Assembly (NCBI GenBank): GCA_028023455.1
Contig: JAQFVV010012395.1
Coordinates: 6,012,001-6,076,000 of the forward strand
Reading direction: 5' to 3'
Length of the DNA: 64,000 nt
Origin: Epiperipatus broadwayi
Lineage: Eukaryota > Onychophora > Udeonychophora > Euonychophora > Peripatidae
How positions within the stretch are numbered: position 1 is the first letter of the stretch; each line of letters opens with the position of its first letter. The notes under the pieces are model-generated. The model worked only from the letters and a program-made list of their open reading frames with translations. It did not search any database and had not been told where the DNA came from. Both the position numbers and the translations under genes were made by a program. This document shows, one piece after another, positions 48,740-61,239 of the stretch.

Positions 48740-49062
48740 TTACACTACTCAAGCAAAGTATGGACTGTTTTCTATCTGCTTTTAACACTTTACGAAGGGA
48801 TGTAAACATAAACTTATGACCAAAGACATTTCTATAGTGTAATTTTTACTTCATCATACTCACACAAGGTAGGAACTGTTTGTTTTCTATCTGATTTAAC
48901 AACTTGTGGAGAATCATAAACTTATGACCAAAAACATGTGAAAAAAATGTACGATCATGTCTTTGATCATAAGTTTATAATTACATCCCTCCACAAGGTG
49001 TTTAAAATGTATAAAAATCAGTCCCTATCTTGTATGAAAGTGGTGTAGTAAAAATTACACTA
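48740..49062. mobile_element. Fold-back element with a duplicated arm (family E)
   Basis: Perfect 16-bp inverted ends TAGTGTAATTTTTACT (48835-48850) and its mirror (49047-49062) enclose further inverted similarity centred near 48950 (CATAAACTTATGACC and mirror). A partial extra direct copy of the left arm lies at 48740-48830. Confidence 0.75.
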
Positions 49063-49428
49063 TCGACATATTATTAAGTGGGCAATCTTTAATGAATGAC
49101 TAATAAAAACTATTTATATACTTTATTCTACTTTTAATTATTTTTTGTTGATGTTTTAATATGCATATTTTAAAAATTAAATTGCATTGTAGATATATTT
49201 TGAACATATATATTATATAGGGTTTCTAGAATCCATAGTTTCAAGGTTTTAAACTGATTAGTAGCAGATGTGATGAAAATATTGTATTTCTAAAGACTTA
49301 TTATGTAGTGAATAAAGAAAAATTATGGCATGATGAACAAAGAACTTTGCAAGTTGATCAACAAGCTTTGTGATAAATGCTTAGCAAGAGGAAGCATTTA
49401 AAATATCTCTATCAGAACCACACCCAAA

Positions 49429-49468
49429 CCCAGACCAATGCTTTCATGCTTTGGCACTTCTCAGTGAG
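49429..49468 (-). ncRNA. Decayed hammerhead motif, family D
   Basis: GAAA, stem II GTGC/GCAT and triplet GTC are kept, but the box reads CTGAGAA. Confidence 0.5.
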
Positions 49469-49495
49469 GATCTACGGTAGTTTTAGATGCCTAGC

Positions 49496-49539
49496 ATCTC
49501 ACTGAGGAGTGCCAAAGCACAAAGCCATTGGTCTGGGAT
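49496..49539 (+). ncRNA. Decayed hammerhead motif, family D
   Basis: Stem I ATCTCA/TGGGAT (six pairs), box CTGAGGA and a perfect stem II GTGC/GCAC are present. The GAAA position reads AAAG, so the core has lost its G. Confidence 0.55.
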
Positions 49540-49604
49540 TTGGGTGTGGTTTCTGATAGAGATATTTTAAATGCTTTCTCTTGCTAAGTATTTATCACAA
49601 AGTA

Positions 49605-49646
49605 CCTCACTGAGGAGTGCCAAAACATGAAAACAATAGTCTGGGA
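49605..49646 (+). ncRNA. Hammerhead motif with weak stems, family D
   Basis: CTGAGGA and GAAA are intact and the triplet is GTC. Stem II (GTGC/ACAT) and stem III are partly unpaired. Confidence 0.5.
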
Positions 49647-50181
49647 TTTGGGTGTGGTTTCTGATAGAGATATTTTAAATACTTTCTCTTGCTAAGCATT
49701 TATCACAAAGCTTGTTGAGCAAACTAGCAAAGCTCTTTGTTTATATTTTACAAGCTTAAAAAAGAAATGGGGTCATGTGATATGTGACTCTATTTTTTAT
49801 GTATTATGGCATGATGATTATTGATTTATTTTATATAATTAAGAGATTATTGTAATAACAATAAAAATAATAAATATAATGGGAATTAACTATTATATGC
49901 AGTCTTTCAATCTGCAGAAGTACTTTTGGTTATAATGACAACATCTCAAATGAGATTAGGACAGATTGCTTCCTGTTGCCAGTATTGTTTATGTTTTTTT
50001 AAAAATAAATGAGGATTTAATTGATATTTGAATTGGTTATAAAATATTACCAGCTTTATTTTTCCCTGACAGTATGCTATTTTGCTAATTGAGAGCGATA
50101 TTTATTAGAAAATAGAGTGATTTGTATATAAAAATATTAATAAGAAAAAGTGATATACTAGATGTTGAAAAATATGTTGTT

Positions 50182-50296
50182 GTCAAGCATTGTTAGCCGA
50201 GAGGTCATCGCAGCTGCCTTGCAGGCAAGTAGTTGGTTGCAGACGGTTGTGGGTTTGCGTCCTGGCCGATGCTATGACATATGAAAAAAATAAAAT
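50182..50296 (+). mobile_element. tRNA-derived SINE (family S1) with target duplication
   Basis: Same head and tail as 1252-1365. The 12-bp repeat AAATATGTTGTT flanks it at 50170-50181 and 50297-50308. The open frame starting at 50190 is this SINE read through, not a gene. Confidence 0.9.
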
Positions 50297-50309
50297 AAAT
50301 ATGTTGTTT

Positions 50310-51080
50310 AATAAAATAAAAAAACAAAAAACCTATTATGTATGCAAAATAGATATAAAATGGAATAATATTGTGGAAAAGAGTGATGGATCTCTTTACT
50401 TTAATAGAAATAATGTGTTAAATGAATTATAAAGAAAGAAAAAATTGAGTAATTTAGAAGGTGGAAAGTTAATAGCTAATTATGGCAATGCAGTATAAAA
50501 TGAGAAGTTCATTTTTTAAAATAAAATATAACATTTTATAAATAAACATCTGCAAGTAAATTAAAAATTTGAAAGACTTCAATTTATGAGAGTTGATAAA
50601 GTTGTTAAAATAGTTTTTTAATTGATTAATACATTAAAAAAAATTAGCTAAGTAAATGGGTACAGAAAGGAGTGCATTGTGTGAAAGAATAAGTGAGGAA
50701 TTTTCATTTATATGTAGCATGAGAGGATTTTAAAATTAATGAAATGTTATTTAAAAAATGAAGTTTAGCTGAAAACATTGATTAGTGGTAAGGGAGCAAG
50801 CAATATAGACTGAAAACAAAACAAAACAAAAAAAGATATAAATATATGGTATAAAACAATCTATTGGTATATGTTATAACTAGTAATAGTCAGAGTAATG
50901 CTTGTTTTATTTAAAAATATGAAAAATAATCTGAAAAGTATGGAACAAAATACAAAAATCTATAAAAAATGAAAGAATAAAAATTAATTATTGATTGCAA
51001 TTTTCTTTGTTCTCCTAATATATATATATGCACTGTATACACATATAATGAAGCTAGAAAATATATGTTTAAAAGCGAGA
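50310..51080. other. AT-rich DNA, nothing recognised
   Basis: No supported feature. Confidence 0.5.
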
Positions 51081-51084
51081 TTCA

Positions 51085-51965
51085 TTTTGTCTGTCTCTCT
51101 CTCTCTCTCTTTTTTAGGATTATTTGTATTTTTCATATTTTTCCAGTCTGTCTTTTGTATCTCTCAATTTTGTAATCAGTTTTTACTTTCACTTATAGCA
51201 GCTTTCCCTGTTCCCTTATATTTTTCTTAACTTTTTTTGCTTTTTTCTTTTACCTTTTCTGAAACTCTTTTACATTTCCCTTTGTAATTAACTTTTACTT
51301 TTATTATTATCTTTTGTTTGTATCTTCGATGTCTTTTTTTTTTTTTTTGCATTTTTGAAGTCAGTTTTCTGTTAATTTTTATTCTATTTTGTATTTTTCA
51401 TCTTTCTTGGTATGTGTGGGGTTTTTTATTATTATTATTTTCTCTTTTCATTTTTTTTTTTGTAATTTTTTTGTATCTGTTTTTGTTTTTCTGATTATCT
51501 TATAATTTTTAACCCCCTTTCCTCGTTTTTTTCCAACATTTTTTTTTTTGATCATTTCTTTTTTTTTTATTATCACATTTTCTTCTAACCGTTCTTGCAA
51601 TTTTTATTATTTCATTTTTTAAATTATCTTTTAAATCATTATTTTACCTTTTTATGATCGTTTTTCTTACACTCTTGACATCTTTTTGGTAAGTTTTCCA
51701 TTATATTGTACTTTTCTTTCACTTCTCTTTTCATTTCATTCCATTTTTAAATCACAATTTGCATTTTCTTTTCATTTAATTGTTGATCTAGGTTTTGCTT
51801 ACTTCTTTAATCTTTTTTAGTTTTGTTTTCTCCTGTCATTTCCCCTTATTTTTTAGTCTTAAACTATTTTTGGATTTTTTTTTTACCCAATATTTATTAT
51901 CTTTTTCCTATCTATTCTTTACAACTTTATCAGAACCTTTTAATTCTCGTTTTTCTTTATAATAA
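51085..51965. repeat. T-rich, strand-asymmetric tract
   Basis: About 880 bases are dominated by T with interspersed C and very little A or G, starting with a (CT)n run at 51091-51108. No internal repeat unit was seen. Confidence 0.8.
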
Positions 51966-51969
51966 AATA

Positions 51970-53025
51970 CATTAAACAATGGTTAAGTAATCTTCTAATT
52001 CTTAAGTTTCTTTTTGCAAATGAATAAATTGAAAAGAATTGTTGAACGACTTTTTATGTTTTTATTTTATATTTGATCATTAATTATATATTTTTTAAAA
52101 TAAAGTCCCCCCTCCCCAGCATGTGCTGTATAATATTTAAATGCTCAATAGGGGGAAAATTTAATTGCTTAATTCATTTCATGTGGACAACATTATATTC
52201 CACAAATTATCACAAAGCTTTTATTGTTGCTATAGTTACTAATGGGTCGGCTTTAAAATCTCTTTCTTTACAAAATATTTACCTAAAAATATAACATTGT
52301 TGTTTTTTTTTTAAAAAAAAAAAGTGTCATTAAACGAATAAAATGAATAAATTAAGAAAGGTAGCTCTGGTCTGCAGTCCTTATCTAAAACAAGCATTAT
52401 TCTTTTACTCGATTTTGGTCTGGAGAATAGTTTGCTATTATTTGTGATTTACTTTTCACTCGGATTAAGTCACTCAAATTCTGTACTGCACAAAAGTTGC
52501 AAAAAAATGTAAAAGCTGTCATTTCCATGTAAAGTTCTACAAATAGTTCTCTTTTTTGAAAGATTGAGCGACAATCGTGAAATATTTATTAAACATTGAA
52601 ACACCTTATAACCACCACACATCCCTTTTTTGATAATGCCAATATTTTTTAATTTATCAAACAATGAAAGAAATTCAAATTATTTTTTTTAAAAAAACAA
52701 AACAAATGCATGATTAATTTTTTGAAAAAATTATATTCACGCACATACAAATGTTTACATATTTTTATCGTATGTCTATTAAGTTCTTAACCCGAAGACA
52801 GGCTGATCCTACTGGATTAGGGCATTATGATCCAAAATAATACTTTATTATTGTTAATAGTTTACTATTACTTATCGCTCCTCCTTATTATTTATTTTAG
52901 TATTTTTAGATAGTATTTGTAAATTAAAGAAAACTGTATAAAAATTAAATAAATTTGAAATGAACGACATAGAAGGAGAATAATAATACAATAAATGAAT
53001 AATTGATTAGTTTTGCCTGGAAATT
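51970..53025. other. AT-rich DNA, nothing recognised
   Basis: Open frames at 52073-52294 and 52470-52664 have no recognisable motif. Confidence 0.5.
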
Positions 53026-53037
53026 CATAAGACGTTT

Positions 53038-53145
53038 TTTTTTTTTTATATGTCATAGCATCGGCCGGGACGCGAACCCCCACCCGTCTGCAACCAACTA
53101 CTTGCTTGCATGGCGGGTGCGATGACCTCTCGACTAACAACGCTT
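53038..53145 (-). mobile_element. tRNA-derived SINE (family S1)
   Basis: Minus-strand copy with the B-box-like GGGGTTCGCGTCCC and the tail GCTATGACATAT plus an A run. The short flanking repeat GACGTTT (53031-53037 and 53146-53152) is a probable target duplication. The frame at 52892-53140 reads through it and is not a gene. Confidence 0.85.
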
Positions 53146-53169
53146 GACGTTTAATGCCATAATTGATAG

Positions 53170-53245
53170 ATATGGACTTAATCTATGAGCTTGATTCTCC
53201 AGCGTCTGTCACTTAATCACTGCACCAAACCATACAGGGGTTAAC
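53170..53245 (-). mobile_element. tRNA-derived SINE head (family S3)
   Basis: Minus strand GTATGGTTTGGTGCAGTGA matches the S3 A-box region seen at 15209-15229. It lies next to an S1 SINE. Confidence 0.5.
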
Positions 53246-53339
53246 ACATTACAATATTTGAATATAATTGTAAGTAAACATTTTGATTACAAATTATATG
53301 TAAAACCTATTGAGGAGAAAGGATGTGTCCACCTTAACA

Positions 53340-53720
53340 GCAAAGTTTATTTTATATATAAAATGGATGGTTTAAGACGTTTTTTAAAAGTTAGAAATAA
53401 TAATTTTTGTAAATAATAAAAATATTAGACATTATGTATTGAAAATGGTATCAATAAATATGAATTAGATGAGTGTTTAAAATTTTTAGAAGAAAGTTAA
53501 ATGACATTATTAGCAGTAAAATAAAAAAAATGGATTTCAATACTATGTAATGCAAAAGATAATAAAGTGGTAAAGATTTTGTTCTGAGTATTACAATGTT
53601 GTATGTTGCACTTGTGAGATGTCATATGTTGATGAGTCTTGGTATCCATTTTTTTTTTAAAGTACATCAATAACTGTATGAAAGAATCAAAACATACAAA
53701 ATAAATAATGTTCAAACATT
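53340..53720 (+). repeat. Repeat shared with 56560-56690
   Basis: AAAAAATGGATTTCAATACT and flanking sequence recur near 56635 in the same orientation. It may be a fragment of the same degraded retroelement. Confidence 0.5.
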
Positions 53721-53914
53721 TTCTGTATTCACTGACAATTTACATTTGATATTATATAAGAAAAAGAATAATAATAAGAATAAAAAGAGAATTACGACTG
53801 TTAATAGCCAAAAATTCAAAAAGCTTGGGCATAAAAAAAAAAAAATGATAATATAGAATAGTGCATTGTAGAAGTTACTGAAATGGACATATAAGGATCC
53901 TATATATGAGAAAC

Positions 53915-54275
53915 AGGGTGCTTATAAGTCAACATGGGTAATGACAATGACATTGGCAACAACAAGGGCTTTGAGCATTCCATCAGATTTTCAATATGGA
54001 TGACAGGAGTTGGAGGGGGAGAAGATTGAAGCCTGTCCATTAAAGTTGGAAGATTTGCTATCTTAATATAAACTGAGCACTGATTATATATGTGTGTGTG
54101 CATGGGAGATGTTAATCTGGACCAACTGATGAGTGCTGGTTCAGCATGAAATATGTGTATTGGAGATTATTAATCTTTTTCACGTGTATGTGGACATGTG
54201 TATCAGTTGTATAAGATGGAGTGGATAGGTGTAGGGAGCTTGAAAGTTCAGGTTCAAATCTCTTCCAATTATATC
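53915..54275 (+). repeat. Family B hammerhead repeat, near full length
   Basis: It begins at GTCAACATGGGTAATGAC, contains TTTGAGCATTCCATCAGAT and AAGCCTGTCCATTAAAG, the ribozyme at 54121-54164, and ends with a B-box-like AGGTTCAAATCTC. Confidence 0.85.
54121..54164 (+). ncRNA. Type I hammerhead ribozyme motif, family B, intact core
   Basis: ACCAA; CTGATGA (54126-54132); stem II GTGCT/AGCAT (five pairs with a wobble); GAAA; stem III ATA/TGT with one wobble; triplet GTA; TTGGA. Stem I gives four pairs. Confidence 0.7.
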
Positions 54276-54899
54276 CATTTTATACAAGAGAATTAATTGG
54301 AAAATATTATGTGTGAGGTATTGAAAGTACTTCTGCAAGCTATTTATTATTTAATATTTTAAAATTATAAGTTGTTGTCATTTATATATTTAGTTGTCAC
54401 ATATATTGTTTGCAGTTTATATTAATTTTGCATATTTGAAATATTCCAACTGATAATCATAAAATTAAAAAATACTGTATAGTGAAAGAATGATATAAAG
54501 TTAATATCAAATGCATAAAACTAAATAGTCAAAAAATGTAAACTTTTTATTTATCTCAATTGTTATGAGATTAAATTAGTGAAACAATGAAAATTTTTAG
54601 TGAGGTTTATATTTTAATGATTTATATTGATATTGTTTGTTTTAATTTCATTATTGAACATTAGATGGTTTTATGTCTGAAATAGTTCATTAACATAATA
54701 GATTATTAACATTTGAAAAGGGCACCAAATCAGGTATTGAAAAAGGCATTTAATGTATAAAAAAATTTGATATTTATATAGCTGTTGTAAAGAATTTATT
54801 ATTTTTTGATTAATACTTAAATAGAAAAAATACTGAAATGTGTTTGACTATATTATGGGTTTGAATGAATAGCAATATTAGAATACTTACAGAAATAAT

Positions 54900-56830
54900 T
54901 GTTTTAAAAAATGAGAATGAATTGATATATAAGCTGGACAATTAATATAATAAAAAGTTTTCAGTCTTATTTCAAAAGCAAAATGTTGGACATTGTAATA
55001 CAAATAATATAGTGAATTTAGTTAATAGATTGTTTAAGCATGAACATTTGTTAAATTATGATACAAAATATGTTAATGGATTATGGAACAATTTAATATA
55101 GAACTTATTTGTGTTATTGAAAATGCATTTGGAAATTATGAGGAATAGAAAAATGTAGCCAATCAAATATCTCGATGTCTATTGAAAAATAATAGGATTG
55201 ATAATATATGATATGATATTGCAATCATAAGAAAAGACTTAAAAAAAGAAGAAGAAATAATTTATTTTATTTATTTTTTATTAAAAAATAAGAGCTTACA
55301 TCATGATGTTAAATCATGTTACATTATAAATTTTGCATTGGTACAATTAGATTCTGAGGTGTTAGACGATCATTTGGAAGGAAATGATGCGCCCAGGTAT
55401 CTTTGTGCAATTTTTTGGGTGCCAGAAGACAGTCTCTACTTTTCATACTTCACATAGTGTTCCTGTAAATCATCCAACAATTAAGGTGGAAATAGGTTAT
55501 GTTTATTATTTAAAAGCCAATATTTTGAAAAAATAGTATTACAATGAACGAACTTGAGTTTTTTTTAGTCGCATATAGGATGAAATTTATAACTAATGTT
55601 TTAAAACTTACATATTTTGATTTATATCCATTTATGGCAATTTGGTTAAGAATGTCCACAAATATAAAGTTATATAAAGAAGTAATTTTTTTCATTGATA
55701 ATTAATTTCTGAAGTGCATTTTTGTTCCTAGTACTGCAAAACATTTAGGTAAATTATTGCAGAAGATATTGATATATTGTAAAGTTACAATTCTTCATCG
55801 TTTGAATTTATTAATGTTATTAAACAATTAAAGGGAAGATGATATTATATTATCACTTGATGTGAAAAAATTACAAGATTCAGTTGATAGGCATGCATTA
55901 ATAAGGATTATTATTAGAGAACGTTAAATAGAAAATGATTAATTATTTAAATTGATATATTAAAGTATACGGATGAAAATAATGTGACTACTTGTAAAGA
56001 TGACTTGTATAAAATGCAATAAGGATGACAATAGTTCAAATATGCAATTATATAAATCAATTTTTGAAAATGTTATAAACGAAATGAAAGAAGAAAGTGT
56101 CACAGTATATATTAGATATTTAGGTGGTATATTTGTATATGCAAAAGCAGAGAGTATTTGTAAATTTTAAAAAAGCTTAAAAAATTAAATAATTCAAAAG
56201 GGATATTGCAGAATAAAATTAATAAAACAAAATATCTAGATATAATCGTAGTATATTTAAAAAATATTTTAATTATAAGTTTTATAAAAGTCTATTGGAG
56301 AGAAGATATATATACCCTAGTTATAATGCTTCTTTGGGGTTCCCCTCTTTTCTTCCAAGGCGTAAGCTTGTGGTTAAGATCTGTAGAGGTCCCTATCTTC
56401 GCATTTTCAAGTGCACATGATTTGAGGTTTATTGCCTTAGTAAATATTAAATGACTGGTTTAAAATTTTATTAGGCTAGACATGATAAGTTATATAAATA
56501 TTCAAGTGATACAAATAAAAAATATGGGACATTATGTATAGGAATTCTTGTCAATAGATATGATTTTGGATGTATTAGAAAAATAATGGAAAATTTTAAA
56601 AGAGAGTTAAATAACAGTAGTTGTAATAAAACTAAAAAAATGGATTTCAATACTATATAATGCAAAAGGTAATAATAAAGTAATAAAAGATATTTGTTCC
56701 ATCTAATGTAAACAGGTTGCTTATACTTTTAAAGGTAGCGTTGATAAAGAGCGTTCATCGTCAAAAAAATTTAAAAAGCAAGTTATTATATGAGAAAGTT
56801 AAAGCATGCAAAACAAATAATGTACTTTTC
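54900..56830 (+). pseudogene. Possible Penelope-like reverse transcriptase relic
   Basis: Scattered translated blocks resemble a Penelope-like reverse transcriptase: DDIILSLDVKKLQDSV (about 55840-55885, motif A-like), YIRYLGGIFVYA (near 56110-56145, where Y-x-DD would be expected but reads LGG), and KYLDIIVVYLKN (near 56230). The order and spacing fit, but no single frame is intact and the catalytic aspartates are not preserved. A family G repeat is inserted at 56325-56450. Very degraded; the assignment is tentative. Confidence 0.3.
56325..56450 (-). repeat. Family G dispersed repeat
   Basis: Inverse of 10550-10680, with shared AGGGACCTCTACAGATCTTA and GCTTACGCC blocks. More GC-rich than its surroundings. 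Confidence 0.65.
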
Positions 56831-56839
56831 TGTAGTCAA

Positions 56840-57580
56840 TGATGATGAACTAAAATGTAGTGAACTCGATTTTAGATGGTTAACACATTACATAAAATAA
56901 TAATAAAGAATAAAAGAGGCCGTCTTTATTAACAGAAGAAATAATTTGTTCAATAGACAAGAAATACTAACATAAAATTTTACGAAATTTGGGAAATAAT
57001 GTAAAATGAGGCATTATAAAAATTAATTGTATTCATTTTATAAGTGAACGCAAGTGAAAGCGCTTCCGCAATTTATTTATTATTCGATAATTTAAAATTA
57101 AAAGTTAGCATGATTTATTTATTTATATATATAAGCATATTACTTCTTCACAACGTTTAAATCAAACCAGCGACTACATTCATTCTTAATAAAACTCTTA
57201 ACCAACGTGACATTAAAATAAGTTGTCAATCAGCATTGACTGATATGTTTTAACCTTTGTCAGGGAGTAAGTAATTCGGCAACAGCACACGTGGGTTATG
57301 CATATTTATGTACATTTAAACAAAGTTAAGATAATAATTAATATTTTTAAGATGGAATAGCTAAATGCTCATTCATTTCTTTATTTTGTTGTCAGCATTC
57401 GCAATTAACAAGAGAATGCTTTTAAACGAAATAAAATGTATTTTAAATTTAATAGTATTTAAAGTGAAGTTAGTGATTCTTTTGTTTGTATAACTTAGTA
57501 ATTAAATTTCTTTAGAGAAAAAAACAACAGCAAGCATTTATGTCATTAATTTTCACAAACAAATGTAATAATAGCAATTA
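56840..57580. other. AT-rich DNA, nothing recognised
   Basis: No supported feature. Confidence 0.5.
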
Positions 57581-57589
57581 CAATTTGGA

Positions 57590-57960
57590 GTATTTCAAAC
57601 ATCTAATATTAATTGTTAAATATCTTTAGAAAAATTCGAATTTTTCTTAACCTTTTCAGATACATTCAGCTGTTAGTTATAGCACTAAAGTTTTATAATA
57701 TAATGTTTTGAGCAGTATTTTTCTTCTCTATTCTTCAGGTGTTACTACTGCTCTGTTCAGTCATAATCGTATGGAAATCTAACCTGAACTTTAGATTTTC
57801 AAAATAGCATCATCTTAAGTTTAATATTCAAGAATCTAAAGGTCCAGCTTTGATTCCCATAGTGAGACTGCCATAGGTCAGTCAGCAACACCTGAAGAGA
57901 GGAGAATAACACCACTCAAAACATTGTTATATACTAATTACAAATAGTTGAATGTGTTTG
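57590..57960. repeat. Family F fold-back repeat
   Basis: The left part resembles 36830-37040. Internally ATAATGTTTTGAGCAGT with TTCAGGTGTTACTACTGC is mirrored by GCAACACCTGAAGA and ACTCAAAACATTGTTAT, so this copy is a full fold-back. Confidence 0.65.
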
Positions 57961-57969
57961 ACAAGTTTA

Positions 57970-59690
57970 AATAAGATTTACTACTCAGGTGACGAAAATA
58001 GACCAATATATAATTACTACTAAAATGCTGTCATCACAAACTTTCTGACAAACAGAAATGTAATATTTTTTTGCATTATAAATATGAAACATATCAAAAT
58101 ATAAACAAAAGTAAGTAAGTAATTGAATAGTTTTATTGCTTGGAAGTTCGTAAAAATGTCAAGTGCTGGAAGTACTGGAAATGGAATGGATCTGAGGATC
58201 TTACACTGCAGATGATGGTATTTATTACTGCGCTAAACCACACAAGACAAAAGTAAATTATGTTTAATATACGACTTATGATGACATAAATTAATATTGG
58301 TAAATCAGTCTTAACTTGCCCCACTTCGTGAAAAAGCCTCTCCAACATCTTTTTGCAGAGAAGTAATGGAAAATACATGCATGCTTAAAACACTTTCTGC
58401 TTTCATTCATATTTCAACTTCAGGTTATAGACATTACAGTTACATATGCTAAACATTGCATCATAAGCTTTTAACAGATATAAATATATTTATTTATACA
58501 CTCATAAGCATATACACTATATACTGATGTAATTGAATTTTAATTGATCTGAAGGAAAAAATATAATTTATAGGAATATTAACAAAAAACATTATATGAA
58601 TTTCTATACTTACTTATAAGTTATCAAGAACAGTTTCTTCACCCTACACTAGAGCCATCTACTGTAAGTTTGAGTAAATAATAAACATCAGATGGTACAG
58701 TAAAATAAACCACACATCATCAGGTTTAGCTTTTGTCTTTATTAGTGACCACTTAGAATACAAAAATGGAATCAATGTATTTATAACTAGAAGCCATCTT
58801 TTATTCTTATACTAGTCAAGATAATATCCTGAAATTAAACAAAAATCTAATACTTTGAATCCACACCAACTAACTCACATGCATAGTTACATAGGTCCGA
58901 TTCAAAGTCTATTAACAGGATTCAGTTTATGCCAATTGTAGCCTTCTATCATTTGCTGAAAAAGTTAATACCATCAACTACATTAGTTGACTTTCTCAGC
59001 TTAGTCATATGCTTCCAAGATTAATTCTTTTCACTCTATATTCTAAAGTCACATACTGTCAGACTGAGTAATCAATGGAAGCCAAACAGTGTTCCTTCAT
59101 TACACAGACTTACAGTAGATAATTTCTGCCATAGAGTTAATAGAAAGAACTGCTCTAGAAATGTAAATCAAAACAAAGTTATTAAATATATATTTTTTAA
59201 TTATTGCATACTTAAGGATTTTTATTTATTTATTTACTATATAGTAATTTTCTAATTAAACAGGAGTTTATCATAAATTGAAGGCTAATGAAGGTGATTT
59301 ACAGGAAGGCTATCATTTATTCACTCCAATTTTATATGTATTTATATATGTAGCATATTTGTTACATAATGTTAGAATTTTTTCAATTATTCTAAAAAAA
59401 ATTATTTTCAATCGGTATGTGAAATCACTTTTATTTTTTAGCAACACCACATGACCTCTTATATACATACTTATAGATAGCAAGTATATGAAAGGTCTGG
59501 AATTCTATAAAAGCCTGTATCGGTTACTGATCATAACAACAAGAAGAGGAAAGAATTCAGAAAAAGGTAATATAAAATTTGTCATATTATTGACCAAAAG
59601 GTAACTTTGTCTTCAAAATATAAAGTCATCTTTTTCATCTGAGATCTTGTGGGTTTTGATATATCTTCATCATCGTCACTAACAGCCATG
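57970..59690. other. AT-rich DNA with an S3 SINE head and an old family A trace
   Basis: A minus-strand S3 head (TGGTTTAGCGCAGTAAT) lies at about 58150-58250. A diverged family A-like arm (GACTGAGTAATCAATGGAAG) lies near 59060-59080. Otherwise nothing is supported. Confidence 0.5.
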
Positions 59691-59699
59691 TTCAAATGA

Positions 59700-61110
59700 G
59701 TATGGCCCTTCCAACTTCATGAAAAAAATACTACTTTAGAGATAGGTATTGTATGACTACATAACCAAGCTGAGAATCACAGCTATGTTCATATATAAAA
59801 CATGCTGGACTATTTTTCTGATTTGTTGACATTTTTTAATGCTGACTTTTAACTTCCTCTGCAGAAAATTTTGTTTTTCTGAAATAATTCTTTGCATATC
59901 ATTCTAATAGAGACTATTAAACTCGCACTTCTTTTGGATGTCTTTGGGATAGTTTAAAACATAAATGGAGTCTACCTCTTCTACAAAAATCATACTTTAG
60001 TTCACCAACAAAATCCTCTTAGGAAGTCTTGCATTGTTTATTAGTTTTATATGTCCAAATCAATAAAGGTATTATTTCACAACATCAGATCCAGTAAGTT
60101 AAAGAGCATTCTGATTGGTCGTATGAACTTATCAATGTACTTTTTAAATGAAATTTTTCTGATACTTTTACATTATACAAATAAAGTGTTCAAGTCTCAT
60201 TTCCATACCATAATTTATTTAAAATAATAGCTCTATATACATCTAATTTAGGAAACTAAAGCCCCAAAAGTGCTCAGCCTGATAATTCTCTTAATATTGA
60301 GCTTCACTTGTTTGCGTAACATGCAAGTTGTAACTTACAACTAATTTAATTGCATTGGCTATTTTCCAGTGATGAAATACCCTATCTTTAACTTTTAAAA
60401 ATAAAAGCAACCCAATAGAATCCATATTGTACTTCAACATCTAAGTCCAACTTTCTTCACATAAAACTTGTAAGATATTTAAATTGATTTTACATTCACA
60501 AGTAGATAACTATCCAAACTAAACACTGCTGAAGACATTTCTCCATCACTGAGTGATAAAGAACTATATTTTTTTTTACATTAATTATTAAATGAAAGTC
60601 TTTATATGTAGCATTTAAAACCTTAAGTACATTCTGTAAATTGTCTTTTAAACTGAAAAAAATAGCATAGTCATCAACATATTGTAAATATAGAATGCAG
60701 AAAAATAAAGTTATTGTTTTCACTTTTAATTGATTTAAATTAAAAAATTCCATTATCAAACTTGTATCATATCTTGATTCATGTTTTATTAATAAATTAT
60801 AAATAATTTGAAAGATCATTGCTGTAAAAATCGAAAACAATGTTAAATGAAGTATAAATTCTTGTTTAACATCAATTTTTATTTCAAATACTTCAGATTT
60901 TCCATCTGTAGTAAGAGCTGTGTAATGCTAATAAACTTTGGTGGATACTCAACTAATTTTAAAAAATGTCAGAAACCTGTTTGGATAATTGGATCATTGT
61001 CTTTATAAACCAATTAAAGCAGCATATGAAATGTCTTTTTGTTTCTAGTATTTTTCTTGCATCTGCTTGAGAACAAAAAACATGTCTATAATATTTCTTA
61101 ATCCTTTTAA
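59700..61110 (-). pseudogene. LINE reverse transcriptase relic (family L-c)
   Basis: Reading from 61110 down on the minus strand: a DMFFVLKQMQEKY block (motif before the palm), YTALTTDGKSEVFEIKIDVK near 60940-60880, the palm motif YVDD at 60670-60681 within the 114-codon frame 60496-60840, then a LDVYRAIILNKLWYGNETRT block near 60250-60190, and a C-terminal block with KARLPKRILL near 60030-60000. This covers most of the palm, thumb and post-thumb regions of a non-LTR reverse transcriptase. Stops and frameshifts separate the blocks. It differs from L-a and L-b. An S1 SINE lies just upstream at 61128. Confidence 0.85.
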
Positions 61111-61127
61111 AGCACATTAAAACCCCA

Positions 61128-61229
61128 GTCAAGCATTGGTAGCTGAGAGATCAGCACAGCCGCCTTGCAAGCAAGCAGTTGTCACGGGTTCGCTTTTCGG
61201 CCGATGCTTTGACCTAGAAGGAAAAAAAA
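61128..61229 (+). mobile_element. tRNA-derived SINE (family S1)
   Basis: Head GTCAAGCATTGGTAGCTGAG, B-box-like CGGGTTCGCTTTTC and the tail GCTTTGACCTAGAAGG with an A run. It lacks about 12 bases of the middle present in other copies. A clear target duplication was not found. Confidence 0.8.
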
Positions 61230-61239
61230 CTCTAGTAAC

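Larger units (their letters stand above)
49338..49742. mobile_element. Family D fold-back element with duplicated right arm
   Basis: The left arm begins AACAAAGAACTTTGCAAG and runs to about 49470. The right arm occurs twice in tandem (about 49495-49602 and 49603-49742), only the second reaching the outer end GCTCTTTGTTT. Each arm copy contains a damaged hammerhead. It is related to 40523-40701, including the right flank with GGGGTCATGTGAT. Confidence 0.85.

Noticed and set aside
50190-50432. 80-codon frame similar to the frame at 52892-53140
   Set aside because: Both are S1 SINE copies read through into flanking DNA.
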